A DNA stretch of 64,000 nucleotides from Terrisporobacter mayombei (GCF_020748465.1 NZ_JAHZMP010000006.1:62001-126000), one strand, 5' to 3'. Counted from the stretch's first letter, positions 26,075 through 36,364 are shown. A program made the numbers and translations. Notes: generated from the sequence alone by a model not told the origin.

Positions 26075-26116
26075 TAATACCAATATTATTATACCATTGG
26101 TAATAAGTTATTTGAA
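26075..26116 (-). promoter_or_regulatory. Ter operon promoter with palindromic operator candidate
   Basis: On the minus strand: -35 TTCAAA (26116-26111), 17-base spacer, -10 TATAAT (26093-26088). The inverted repeat 26075-26084 / 26096-26105 (TAATACCAAT with ATTGGTAATA, one mismatch) surrounds the -10. A repressor bound there would block transcription. No regulator gene is adjacent; the protein that binds is unknown. Confidence 0.5.
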
Positions 26117-26185
26117 ATAATTTAGGAATTTTTATCAGTTTTTTATATAAAAAATAATAATAAGGTAAAATAAAAATATTTTTTA

Positions 26186-26578
26186 CTATTCCTCAACTTT
26201 TTTAAATGATTGAGATAAAATATATCCTGAAAGAGCAAAAAGTACTAAAGTTAAACTATTTAATATAGTGAAATTTAAGTATATAAAATATGAAGAAATT
26301 GATATCATAGCAAAAATGAATATTATAATAAACCTATAATTTAATAACTTCCATTTTCCATCTTTCTTGAACTCAGTATAAATATCTTTAATCCCTATCC
26401 AAAAACCTAAAATTATGTATCCCCCAAATTCTACCAACATTATTAAATAGTCATATATAGAATCATAAGAAGTTTGTTTTAAATTAATACAAATTTCACT
26501 TAACTCACCCATAGCCAATACTATTAGTACTCCTATAAGAAAATATACAGTATTAATCACCATATTTCTATTTTTCAT
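26186..26578 (-). CDS. Small four-helix membrane protein, unknown function
   Basis: A 130-residue protein with four hydrophobic helices (about 8-24, 42-60, 78-98, 103-122) separated by short loops; the second loop is charged (KDIYTEFKKDGKW). No recognised family. GGGAGGG serves the ATG. Its stop lies 120 bases upstream of the Ter operon start in the same direction, with a promoter between, so it is a separate unit. It may be coregulated but nothing shows this. Confidence 0.65.
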   Translation of the reverse strand: MKNRNMVINTVYFLIGVLIVLAMGELSEICINLKQTSYDSIYDYLIMLVEFGGYIILGFWIGIKDIYTEFKKDGKWKLLNYRFIIIFIFAMISISSYFIYLNFTILNSLTLVLFALSGYILSQSFKKVEE

Positions 26579-26733
26579 ATTATCCCTCCCATTTAATAAT
26601 ATTTATATAGAATATATTTATAAATGTAGCAGAAATATATATTATATGCATTTACAATTTATTTAATTTGATGTTTAAAACTATAATTGGGTATAAAATT
26701 TAATATCTATATAAACTTTAGGAGGATAAATTT

Positions 26734-26961
26734 ATGTTCAGTAAATTAATAAAAAAATATAAGAAATTTAAAATAATAAATTCTAATAAACCTAAAAAGA
26801 TTTGTTCTTGTTATAATATTTATAATTATGACATTATGGATGCTTTAAATAATGGATGTAGTGGAATAAATGATATTAGAAAAACTACAAAAGCTGGAAC
26901 TGCTTGTGGAAAATGTAATGCTTCACTTGAATATGAAGTTTATAAAGCATTAAAAAAGTAA
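26734..26961 (+). CDS. Stand-alone BFD-like [2Fe-2S] protein
   Basis: A 75-residue protein. After a basic leader of about 22 residues comes ICSCYNIYNYDIMDALNNGC and TTKAGTACGKCNASLE: the C-x-C (about 24-26) and C-x2-C (about 57-60) arrangement of BFD-like [2Fe-2S] domains, as in bacterioferritin-associated ferredoxin and in nitrite reductase tails. It is not fused to a partner enzyme. GGAGG at 26721-26725 precedes the ATG by 7 bases. The hairpin right after the stop ends the transcript. Partner unknown. Confidence 0.82.
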   Translation: MFSKLIKKYKKFKIINSNKPKKICSCYNIYNYDIMDALNNGCSGINDIRKTTKAGTACGKCNASLEYEVYKALKK

Positions 26962-26990
26962 GTCTCTTATTAAAGAGACTTACTTTTTAT
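26958..26990. terminator. Bidirectional terminator
   Basis: Stem of about 11 bp (GTAAGTCTCTT with AAGAGACTTAC) overlapping the BFD stop codon, followed by TTTTTAT on the plus side and TTTTTT on the minus side. It also terminates the galactitol-type PTS operon. Confidence 0.8.
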
Positions 26991-27010
26991 ATTCTATCAA
27001 AATGAGGAAA

Positions 27011-28378
27011 TTAATTCGCTTGATCTAAATTATTTACTTCTTCTGTTGATTGATCTTCTTTTAATATTAATTTTCTATTCCATAACATAATTCCAACTGT
27101 TGAAGCTATTAATGCTCCTATTCCTATTGTTTTGAACTCAGTTAATTTAACTATTAACCATGGAAGTGGACTTGAACCGTAGTCAATACTTGATATCATT
27201 GTAGCTCCATTTGGTATAGCAAACTTAGCTGCTAATGCTGCTTCTGTAAATAATGGAGACATGCTTGTTCCTATTAGTAACCCGGCTCCTACAACTATAA
27301 TACCTACTATAAATGCTCTGAAGAAATCTCCTCTTACAAGTGGAGTTATTAAAACAAACATAAATGGTAGTCCAGCTAATGATGCAAATGGTAAGAATTG
27401 ATTACCTGGTATTACTAAAGCTAATATTAATGTTACTGGTACTAAAACTAGTGAAACCGCTAGTGTAACTGGATGACCAACACTTACTGCTGAGTCTAAT
27501 CCTATGTAAAGCTTAGCTTTTCCTTCAAATTTACGTTGAATTAAAGATTGTACTGCTTCAGATACTGGCATTAAACCTTCCATTAATACTGCTGCCATTT
27601 TTGGAGTAAGCACAAGTACAGCACCCATTACTACTGCTAAATTTAAAGTATCTTTAACATTGTATTTTGCAAGTAATCCAAGTATTACACCTATTGATGT
27701 TCCTAATATTGCTGGATCTCCAAATACACCAAATTTCTTTTGTATATCATTTGCATCCAACTTTATTTTATTTATTCCTGGTATAAAGTCTAATATTTTA
27801 TTTGCTAACCATGCTATTGGCACATAAGATGCTGAGAATCCATGAGGAATTGATATCCCTGGAAGCCCTAATTCTTTTTCTACCAATGGAGCAGTTCTAT
27901 CCGCAAGAACCATTGTAACTATCATATTTACTGCTGACATTACTAAAGCTATTGGTAAGCTTCCTGTTAGCATATAAACTAAAGAACCAGTAAAAGCAAA
28001 ATGCCAAAAATTCCATATATCTATATTTACTGTTCTAGTTGTTCTTGTAAGTAACATTACAATATTTATTATTATTCCTAAAGGTATTATTAAAACACCA
28101 ACTGTTGAACCAAATGCTATTGCTGAAGCTGCTGGCCAACCAACATCAAGTACATTTAAGTTTAGCCCAAAGTTTTTAACCATTGCCTCAGCTGCTGGTC
28201 CTAAATTTTCTGTTAATATTGTTATTATTGCATTTAATCCTATAAATCCTATTCCTATTAAAAGTCCTGATTTTATAGCATTTGCTAACTTGACACCTAA
28301 GCATACTGCAAATACTGCAAATATTATTGGCATCATTACTGAAGGACCTAAGTCAACTAACCTTTGTAATATATCCAT
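27011..28378 (-). CDS. PTS galactitol-type transporter subunit IIC
   Basis: A 455-residue membrane permease of the PTS-GFL/galactitol IIC (EIIC-Gat) family with about 10-12 helices: opening MDILQRLVDLGPSVMMPIIF, GKLANAIKSGLLIGIGFIGL-type segments at about 30-50 and GDPAILGTSIGVILGLLA (about 215-232). Family knowledge: it moves a hexitol or related sugar with phosphorylation from the IIB subunit. Last gene of the operon regulator, IIB, IIA, IIC, ending at the hairpin near 26990. AGGGGG precedes the ATG. The exact substrate (galactitol, xylitol or other) is not decided by sequence; no adjacent dehydrogenase or aldolase gene is present to tell. Confidence 0.9.
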   Translation of the reverse strand: MDILQRLVDLGPSVMMPIIFAVFAVCLGVKLANAIKSGLLIGIGFIGLNAIITILTENLGPAAEAMVKNFGLNLNVLDVGWPAASAIAFGSTVGVLIIPLGIIINIVMLLTRTTRTVNIDIWNFWHFAFTGSLVYMLTGSLPIALVMSAVNMIVTMVLADRTAPLVEKELGLPGISIPHGFSASYVPIAWLANKILDFIPGINKIKLDANDIQKKFGVFGDPAILGTSIGVILGLLAKYNVKDTLNLAVVMGAVLVLTPKMAAVLMEGLMPVSEAVQSLIQRKFEGKAKLYIGLDSAVSVGHPVTLAVSLVLVPVTLILALVIPGNQFLPFASLAGLPFMFVLITPLVRGDFFRAFIVGIIVVGAGLLIGTSMSPLFTEAALAAKFAIPNGATMISSIDYGSSPLPWLIVKLTEFKTIGIGALIASTVGIMLWNRKLILKEDQSTEEVNNLDQAN

Positions 28379-28406
28379 TATTACTATTCCCCCTATTTAT
28401 TGTGAT

Positions 28407-28853
28407 TTATGATATTTTGTTATTTAAAACTTCTACTATTACTGACGAGTCTTGCTCCTTATATAAACTCTCTAAAAATTCAGTTTCTCCAAATAATCCC
28501 ATTAATTTTGATAATAGACTTACTTGCTCTTCCTTTTGAGTAACTAATAATACAAATGCCATATTTACATTAATATCATTATTAGTACACATTTCTTTAA
28601 ATTCACATTCATTTTTTAATCTTACAAATGCTACTCCTGGCTTATTTACATGTTCTGAATCTGTATGAGGTATAGCTAAGTTATATTTTTCAGTTCCTAT
28701 AGCAGTTGGATATTCTTCTTCTCTTTTTAAAATTGCATCCTTAAAAGACTCTTTTACATATCCTTTTTCTAATAGTTCATCTGCTATAGAATTTAAAAAT
28801 TCATCACTAGTTTTGTAATCTGCATCTAAAAATACTAGGTCCTTGCTTAACAT
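28407..28853 (-). CDS. PTS subunit IIA (mannitol/fructose type)
   Basis: A 148-residue PTS_EIIA_2 domain: KREEEYPTAIGTEKYNLAIP then HTDSEHV, the histidine of PHTD (about 66) being the phosphorylation site, and VLLVTQKEEQVSLLSKLMGL (about 105-124). Accepts phosphate from HPr and passes it to the IIB subunit encoded just upstream (gap of 9 bases). AGGTGG serves the start. 28-base gap to the IIC gene. Confidence 0.9.
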   Translation of the reverse strand: MLSKDLVFLDADYKTSDEFLNSIADELLEKGYVKESFKDAILKREEEYPTAIGTEKYNLAIPHTDSEHVNKPGVAFVRLKNECEFKEMCTNNDINVNMAFVLLVTQKEEQVSLLSKLMGLFGETEFLESLYKEQDSSVIVEVLNNKIS

Positions 28854-28862
28854 TCATTCCAC

Positions 28863-29147
28863 CTACATTCCTAGTTTTGCAACTATATCATCCATTAATT
28901 TATCTACTCCTAATCCTGTTATAAAAGGTAATCCTGATACAACTGGTATATCTACACTTTGGCTAAATTGAGCTGTAGTAACAACCATATCATGTCCTGC
29001 AACTTTTCCTGGTAGTTCTGCTACTGTACATTGAGTATATGAAACTTGTCCTCCTAAGCCTCTTTTTTCAAATCCAGCTTTTAATTTTTGTATTGCCACT
29101 GTTGACGTTGCTATTCCTGCTCCACATGCTACTACTATTTTTTTCAT
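28863..29147 (-). CDS. PTS galactitol-type subunit IIB
   Basis: A 94-residue cytoplasmic IIB subunit with the phosphocysteine loop VVACGAGIATSTVA (Cys about 8) at the N terminus and VTTAQFSQSVDIPVVSGLPF in the C-terminal half, as in GatB. It passes phosphate from IIA to the sugar bound by IIC. AAGGAGA precedes the ATG. 19-base gap from the regulator gene, so the regulator and the transport genes form one operon. Confidence 0.9.
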   Translation of the reverse strand: MKKIVVACGAGIATSTVAIQKLKAGFEKRGLGGQVSYTQCTVAELPGKVAGHDMVVTTAQFSQSVDIPVVSGLPFITGLGVDKLMDDIVAKLGM

Positions 29148-29166
29148 AATCCTTATCTCCTTCTAA

Positions 29167-31101
29167 TTAATATAATTTCTTAATATAATTTAAATCTTTT
29201 TTATTAATTATTTTTTCTACTTTATACATTTCATCAACTTGGTTGTATATGTCCAGGAATAAATTTTCATGTTCTAGAAACACATCTTTATTTATGGCTA
29301 TCATCATTACTAGTTGAACTTCTGAATACACCCATTTTATTGGCTCTTCCAAAATTGCCACATAAATTCCAGGCTTTTTCACTTCTCCAACTATGGCATG
29401 AGGAATGGCAACCATATTTCCTATTTCTGTTGATGAAAGTTTTTCTCTTTCCATAAAGGAATTTTTCATTACTTCATCTATATATCCTAATTCATACATT
29501 TTATTGGACATGTATTCTACCACATCTAAGTAATTATCCTTATTTAAGTTTGATGAGAATATTTCATCTTTAAAGTATGATTTTATATCTAGTTTGTAAT
29601 TTTCATTTCCTTTACTTATAAAATGATTTATTTTATTCATATCTGTATCACTTAAAATAGGTGATACATTTATAATAGGTAAGTTTTTGTACTGTAGATT
29701 AATAGTTGATATTATCAGGTCAATATCTTTAAAATCTAACTCCTCTAATTTATAAGATGGATATACTCCACAAATCTGAATTTTAGATCCAAATCTATTT
29801 GATAACTTACTTCTTAGAAGTATGGATGTTCCCATACCAGATGCACATATAACGATTACTCGAAGTCTATCTTTTCTTCCTTTTATGTTCATCCTTTCTA
29901 GAGCTCCACCAAAATGTAGTGCCAAAAATCCAACCTCATTCTCATCTACTTCTACATTCATATCTTCTTCTATAGCTTTAGCCAAGAAGTTTGCTAGCTC
30001 GTAAGCTAGTACATAGTTTTTCTTTATTTGGTCTAGCAGATTATTCCTTATTTTCATTTTGTATTGTATTCTGTGTAGGACACTTTTTAAATGAACAAGA
30101 AGACCGTTTTCCAGGATTTCATCATGAGTAAAATCTATACCTATTTGTAAGTAAATCTCTTTTAAAGACTTTCTTATAGTTTTTAGATTGTTACTATCTT
30201 CTTCATCTATGGAATAATTATCATCTTTAAATAATCTGTTTTGAGATTTTAAATGCTGATATATATACACAACCTCTGCTGTTGGAAATTCAATTTCCGT
30301 CAGCTTACATATTTGTCTACAAAGATTTAATGATGCTTCATATTCAATCTCATCTTCTGGTATATGCTTTACTTTTTCTTCATTGATAATCTTGTCATTT
30401 TTTATTCTTGTAATAGTAATAACTATATGGTTGAATAAATTATCAAATCCTAAATCAGTAATATTTAAGTCGTATTTGTTTATTACATCAATTATTATAG
30501 ATTTAATACTTTCTGAAGATTTTATATCTATCATTTCTAAAATAGTTCCTGATTTTTCTTGGCCTATTTTATGCACAATATAATCAGATAAAAAATATCT
30601 AAACTTAGCTTCATCACCACTAATATAAACACCTGAGTTTCCTTTACGTGATAATTTTAAATCATAATTATGTAATATACTTTTTACAACTTTCAAATCA
30701 TTTTTTAAAGTAGATAAACTTATAAATAACTCATCACATAACTCATCCTGTTTTATTGATTCTGTTTCACTGTCCACATATAGAAAAGCTAGTTTTCTAA
30801 TTAGCCACTCTACTCTGTTTTCTTCCAAGGTGTATACACAATTACAATCGATTTCTCCAACTATACTTTTTAACATTTTGTAGTCATCATAGTTGTCATA
30901 TTTTATCTTATATCCATGACTTCTTTTAGAAATTATTTCACAGTTATATGATTGTAAAAAGTCATTTATATCCTTTATCTCCCTTTGTACTGTTTTTGCA
31001 GATATTTGATTTATTTTTGCTAAATCATTTCCATTTATATACCCATCAGCACTTATAACTGCATTTATTATCCCTCTTTGTCTACTTGTTGCTTTTATCA
31101 T
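29167..31101 (-). CDS. PRD-containing PTS regulator (BglG/MtlR/GatR type activator)
   Basis: About 644 residues: N-terminal HTH (RGIINAVISADGYINGNDLA, about 5-25, then SAKTVQREIKDINDFL), a second HTH/Mga-like segment (LCDELFISLSTLKNDLKVVK, about 120-140), two PRDs (about 180-400), a EIIB-gat-like domain with VIVICASGMGTSILLRSKL (Cys about 415) and a C-terminal EIIA-like domain with NMVAIPHAIVGE (His about 560). PTS components phosphorylate such regulators on PRD and IIB/IIA residues. Activates its own PTS operon in most relatives. The ATG at 31101 follows GAGGGAG; 31116 overlaps it. Confidence 0.88.
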   Translation of the reverse strand: MIKATSRQRGIINAVISADGYINGNDLAKINQISAKTVQREIKDINDFLQSYNCEIISKRSHGYKIKYDNYDDYKMLKSIVGEIDCNCVYTLEENRVEWLIRKLAFLYVDSETESIKQDELCDELFISLSTLKNDLKVVKSILHNYDLKLSRKGNSGVYISGDEAKFRYFLSDYIVHKIGQEKSGTILEMIDIKSSESIKSIIIDVINKYDLNITDLGFDNLFNHIVITITRIKNDKIINEEKVKHIPEDEIEYEASLNLCRQICKLTEIEFPTAEVVYIYQHLKSQNRLFKDDNYSIDEEDSNNLKTIRKSLKEIYLQIGIDFTHDEILENGLLVHLKSVLHRIQYKMKIRNNLLDQIKKNYVLAYELANFLAKAIEEDMNVEVDENEVGFLALHFGGALERMNIKGRKDRLRVIVICASGMGTSILLRSKLSNRFGSKIQICGVYPSYKLEELDFKDIDLIISTINLQYKNLPIINVSPILSDTDMNKINHFISKGNENYKLDIKSYFKDEIFSSNLNKDNYLDVVEYMSNKMYELGYIDEVMKNSFMEREKLSSTEIGNMVAIPHAIVGEVKKPGIYVAILEEPIKWVYSEVQLVMMIAINKDVFLEHENLFLDIYNQVDEMYKVEKIINKKDLNYIKKLY

Positions 31102-31166
31102 TCTTATCTCCCTCATGCTTATATAATATCAATAAGTATTTTTTTTAAATAGTCTTTATATTTCTC

Positions 31167-31216
31167 TTATAAAAGGACATTTGTCGTCTCACTTTGCAAA
31201 ATAATGTCCTTTATAA
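31167..31216. promoter_or_regulatory. Long interrupted inverted repeat upstream of the PRD regulator
   Basis: Arms 31167-31181 and 31203-31216 (AAAGGACATT and AATGTCCTTT core, extended on both sides with one bulge) around a 21-base centre. Placed 66 bases upstream of the PRD regulator gene and 184 bases upstream of the divergent hydrolase. Probably the activator site of the PTS operon; alternatively an RNA hairpin. Confidence 0.45.
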
Positions 31217-31400
31217 TTCTACTACTTTTATACATGTAATTAATAGATTAGAAATTGATTTTTATCATCTGGAAAATCAAAGATAAAGCCTATATCCTAT
31301 GTCATATTACATTATTTATCACTTATACCAAATGATACTACGTCAAAATCTAGTCAACATATGATAATATATTTCTTAAATCTTTATGGGGGTATTATGT

Positions 31401-32336
31401 ATGAAAAGAATTAAGAAAATAATAATAGCCCTTTCGCTTATCTTGTTGATTGGAACCATAGGGGTTAGTTCTTTGGTAGGAATATTCTTTTATAATCTAG
31501 CAGTGAATGCAAATTATTCAAAAGATATAGTATATGCAGATCATAATGGTGATAAATTACGAGATGATGAAAAATGGCTTGAAAAAGAATCTAATTATAA
31601 GGAGAATTATATTGAGTCTTATGATAACTTGAATTTACATGCTTATATAGTAAATCAGAATAATAATACGGATAAATGGGCAATTGTTGTACATGGTTAT
31701 GGTGGTAGCGGTAAATTAATGAGTGCTAAAGCAAAATATTTTTATGAAATGGGATATAATGTTTTAATTCCAGATTTAAGAGGTCATGGAAAAAGTGAAG
31801 GTGAATATATTGGTATGGGATGGAAAGACAGACTAGATATAATAAGTTGGATTAACTTTATAATTAAAAATAATTCAAATTCTAAAATAGTTCTTCACGG
31901 TACTTCTATGGGTGCTGCCACAGTTTTAATGGCTTCAGGAGAAGATTTACCTTCTAATGTCAAAGCTATTGTAGCTGATTGTGCATATACATCCGTTTGG
32001 GATGAATTTAGTTATGAATTAGAAACTTATTTAAACGTACCAGCTTCTTATGTCCTAAATGTTACTAATATTGTTACTAAGTTAAGAGCTGGATATTCTT
32101 TTAAAGAAGCCTCTGCACTAGATGCAGTAAAAAAATCCACTGTACCTATTCTTTATATTCATGGTGATAGTGATAAATTTGTCCCTTATTCTATGATGGA
32201 TAAGCTATATAATGCCACTAATTCTCCAAAGGAAAAATTAACTGTTGAAGGTGCTGAACATGCAAATTCAGATTTAATTGCACCTTATCTTTATTGGCTT
32301 ACAATAAATGATTTTTTAGCACAATATATTCCTTAA
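31401..32336 (+). CDS. Membrane-anchored alpha/beta hydrolase, paralogue 3
   Basis: About 311 residues with the same plan as the hydrolases at 11404 and 12489: N-terminal helix (residues 5-28), VVHGYGGSGKL, nucleophile elbow GTSMGAATVLM, acid IHGDSDKFVP and histidine in AEHANSD. It shares GYNVLIPDLRGHGKSEG and GMGW with them. The ATG at 31401 lies 8 bases after GGGGG; the ATG at 31386 overlaps that site. It is 19 kb from the other two copies and in the same orientation. Monocistronic, ended by tandem hairpins. Confidence 0.88.
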   Translation: MKRIKKIIIALSLILLIGTIGVSSLVGIFFYNLAVNANYSKDIVYADHNGDKLRDDEKWLEKESNYKENYIESYDNLNLHAYIVNQNNNTDKWAIVVHGYGGSGKLMSAKAKYFYEMGYNVLIPDLRGHGKSEGEYIGMGWKDRLDIISWINFIIKNNSNSKIVLHGTSMGAATVLMASGEDLPSNVKAIVADCAYTSVWDEFSYELETYLNVPASYVLNVTNIVTKLRAGYSFKEASALDAVKKSTVPILYIHGDSDKFVPYSMMDKLYNATNSPKEKLTVEGAEHANSDLIAPYLYWLTINDFLAQYIP

Positions 32337-32410
32337 TTATCAATTTGAATTATACAAATTGATAATTAACCTCAATGGCTATGGTTATAAAATCATAGCC
32401 ATATTTAATT
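32335..32410 (+). terminator. Tandem hairpins after the third hydrolase gene
   Basis: Two stems in a row: a perfect 13-bp stem (32335-32347 with 32355-32367) and a 9-bp stem ATGGCTATG/CATAGCCAT (32375-32383 with 32394-32402) with ATTTAATT after it. Confidence 0.65.
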
Positions 32411-32499
32411 AAAGATTAGTTTTAAAAAAATATTCATTTCTCCCCTAAATAAACATATCCTTTATTTTCTGTGTAATTCACTTAATCAATTTTAAAATA

Positions 32500-33279
32500 T
32501 TATAATTTCAATAATGATACATCCATTTTCTTCTTATAAGATGCATATCTTAAAAATAAGATTTCTGCTAATATAAAGAATAAATTTGAAGCTTCATGGA
32601 ATATTCCATTGCCAAATTCAACTATAGAAGTTGCTATATATATACTCTTCGTGCTCATTCTAGCAAGTTCATTATTTTTTAATTTTGTAATAGATACAAA
32701 AGGTATATTTTTTACTAATAGTTGCTTCGCCAATTTGACAGCCCTTTCAGAATTTCCTGTTAATGAGATTAATATAAGTAAATCATTTGAAGTTATATTA
32801 TTTAAAATCATTTCAGTCTCATTTCCGCCTTCAACAATATTAAAAACCTCGCCACAATATAAAAACATCCTTTTTAGTTCTTTAGCAACACCAACCTGTA
32901 AAGTTCCTGTTCCATATAGAAATACACGCTTACTTTTATAAATCATTTCGTTTATCTCTGTAAAGTCTTTCTCTCTTATCTCATCAATAGATGATTTCCA
33001 GCCTTCACATATATTGTCTATAAATAAATCATCTAAATTTTCGTCATTTATGGAATTTTTCTCCCAGTTCAAATAAACCTTAAGTTCACTGTACCCTTTT
33101 AATGATAACTTCTTCGCAAATCTTAAAATAGTAGTCTTTGATACATTACATCTAGATGCCAACTCATGAATACTCAAATTACAACATTCTTCCTTATTAC
33201 TATTTATATATTGCCAAATATGTAAGTCATTTTGAGATAATCTATCATAATATTTATTTATAAGTTCATCAATTTTCAT
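32500..33279 (-). CDS. RpiR-family transcriptional regulator (maltose/alpha-glucoside operon)
   Basis: About 259 residues: N-terminal HTH_6 domain (about 1-75, LSIHELASRCNVSKTTILRF then AKKLSLKGYSEL) and a C-terminal SIS sugar-isomerase domain (about 110-245, KRVFLYGTGTLQVGVAKELK and NDLLILISLTGNSERAVKLA). Phosphosugar binding to SIS probably controls DNA binding. Last gene of the operon; the ATG at 33279 has AGAGGTG at 6 bases, and the GTG at 33288 overlaps it. It is preceded by a large hairpin, so it may also be read from its own promoter. The palindrome at 36444-36463 is a candidate site. Confidence 0.88.
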   Translation of the reverse strand: MKIDELINKYYDRLSQNDLHIWQYINSNKEECCNLSIHELASRCNVSKTTILRFAKKLSLKGYSELKVYLNWEKNSINDENLDDLFIDNICEGWKSSIDEIREKDFTEINEMIYKSKRVFLYGTGTLQVGVAKELKRMFLYCGEVFNIVEGGNETEMILNNITSNDLLILISLTGNSERAVKLAKQLLVKNIPFVSITKLKNNELARMSTKSIYIATSIVEFGNGIFHEASNLFFILAEILFLRYASYKKKMDVSLLKL

Positions 33280-33346
33280 TTTTATCACCTCTTATCATAT
33301 AGATTATATCATTTTTAAATAAGTTACTATATATTAAATAGTAAAA

Positions 33347-33420
33347 TAAAGAAGACTATCTTTTGATTACTAATTTTTATATCATATAAATGAATAATTA
33401 TTTAGTAATTTAAGATAGTC
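33347..33420 (-). terminator. Terminator after the 6-phospho-alpha-glucosidase gene
   Basis: Minus-strand stem GACTATCTT/AAGATAGTC with an inner stem ATTACTAA/TTAGTAAT, followed by TTCTTTATTTT. The stem is long and its inner arms are separated by about 28 bases, so it may only reduce read-through to the RpiR gene. Confidence 0.6.
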
Positions 33421-33451
33421 CTACATTGTATATATTATTAAATTTACACTA

Positions 33452-34798
<1,347 letters not shown>

Positions 34799-34810
34799 TT
34801 ATTAAAAATA

Positions 34811-36364
34811 TTAACTAATTAAAATTTCTATATTTTCTCTTACTTTAGGAACATTAAGTCCAATTATTACTTGTATTGATTTACCACTTTTAACTAAGCC
34901 AACTGCTCCTAATTTTTTAAATGTATCTAAATCTTTAACAAGATTTTCATCCTTAACAGCTAATCTAAGTCTTGTAGCACAGTTAGATATTTCTACTATG
35001 TTATCTAATCCTCCTAATGCATCTACAAGTAAATCTTCATCTATTCCTTTTGCAGATGAGCTTTTAGACTTGTAATCATCTTTTGTGTAAAGTTTGATTT
35101 CATCTTCATCATCTTCTCTACCTGGAGTTTTATAATCAAACTTAAGTATCATAAATTTAAAAACAAAATAATGTATAAATGTAAAAGCTATACCTATAAT
35201 TAACATAGTTAAATACATCATTTCTCTATTTTTAAATAAAGGTATTATATTCATAAATATTATATTTGGTAACCCTGTTCCAAAGTTCCCTATTACACCA
35301 AAAGCAAGCATTACCATAGCCATAATTGCAGCTAATATTGAGTAAACAACATATAAAACTGGAGCTACAAATAAGAATGTAAATTCTAATGGCTCTGTTA
35401 TACCAGTCATTATTGATGTTAATGTTGCTGGAATCATTAAAGCAAGTACTATCTTCTTTTTGCTTGGTTTAGCTGTTGTATAAAATGCCCAAGCAACACC
35501 GATTACTCCAAATACCTTAGCTAATTCTCCATTTGAAAATCCTCCCATAGGGTATAACTGAATTAATGGAGCAGTTGAGTTCGCAAATTCATTCAAATGA
35601 TTTGCCCAATAAGCGATTGTTCCTCCTTCAACTATTACTGAATCAAATAAAACTGGAGCATATATAAAGTGATGTAAACCTAGTGGTAGTAATAACTTTT
35701 GTAATAATACATATGCACCTAAACCAATGGTTCCAGAGTTTTTGAAGAATTCTTGTAATCCTATCATACCAAATTGCATTTTAGGCCATACTATTGCTAC
35801 TCCAAGTGCTACTGGTATCATCACAAAGAATCCTATCATTACAACAAATGCTGATCCTTTAAAGGCTCCTAAATAATCTGGTAGTTCTATATCATAAAAT
35901 TTATTATGTAAAAGTACAACTATACCTGATACTAATATTGCTCCCATCATACCTGTATCTAGTGTTTTAATCCCTGCTATCATTGCAAGACCGCTCGTTC
36001 CCCCAACTTCTGCAGCGAAATCTATTCCAAACTCAGGTCCAAATTGTAGAAGCAATGCACTTAAAAAATAATTAAATGTTAAATAAATTACGAATGCTTC
36101 CATACAGGCACGTGCATTTTGTTTTTTTGCAAGACTTATTGGAAGCGCTATTGCAAATAATAGTGGCAACTGATTAAATACGGTCCATGATCCTTGTTCT
36201 ATCATAAACCAAGCTTTATACCAAATTGTTGTAGGTTCTGCTATAGTTCCCATAATTTGAGTATTTTTGAAAATTGTAGCTAATCCTATCATTATACCTG
36301 CAAAAGCAAATAATAATACCGGGGTAAACATTGCTCCACCAAATCTTTGGATTTTTTGTTTCAT
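34811..36364 (-). CDS. PTS alpha-glucoside-type transporter subunit IICB
   Basis: A 517-residue PTS IIC-IIB fusion of the maltose/alpha-glucoside group: about ten helices in residues 10-400 (opening QKIQRFGGAMFTPVLLFAFA, LGLHHFIYAPVLFDSVIVEG about 233-252, then GGFSNGELAK), a linker and a IIB domain at about 445-517 with the phosphocysteine in NCATRLRLAVKD. There is no IIA domain, so a glucose-type IIA must act in trans. First gene of the operon followed by 6-phospho-alpha-glucosidase. AAAGGAGA serves the ATG. Substrate maltose or trehalulose-like disaccharide is inferred from the GH4 partner. Confidence 0.9.
   Translation of the reverse strand: MKQKIQRFGGAMFTPVLLFAFAGIMIGLATIFKNTQIMGTIAEPTTIWYKAWFMIEQGSWTVFNQLPLLFAIALPISLAKKQNARACMEAFVIYLTFNYFLSALLLQFGPEFGIDFAAEVGGTSGLAMIAGIKTLDTGMMGAILVSGIVVLLHNKFYDIELPDYLGAFKGSAFVVMIGFFVMIPVALGVAIVWPKMQFGMIGLQEFFKNSGTIGLGAYVLLQKLLLPLGLHHFIYAPVLFDSVIVEGGTIAYWANHLNEFANSTAPLIQLYPMGGFSNGELAKVFGVIGVAWAFYTTAKPSKKKIVLALMIPATLTSIMTGITEPLEFTFLFVAPVLYVVYSILAAIMAMVMLAFGVIGNFGTGLPNIIFMNIIPLFKNREMMYLTMLIIGIAFTFIHYFVFKFMILKFDYKTPGREDDEDEIKLYTKDDYKSKSSSAKGIDEDLLVDALGGLDNIVEISNCATRLRLAVKDENLVKDLDTFKKLGAVGLVKSGKSIQVIIGLNVPKVRENIEILIS

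Noticed and set aside
31352-31370. ATATGATAATATAT as a third Fur-like box
   Set aside because: Only one half-site matches; symmetric arms are short and AT-rich, expected by chance in this DNA.
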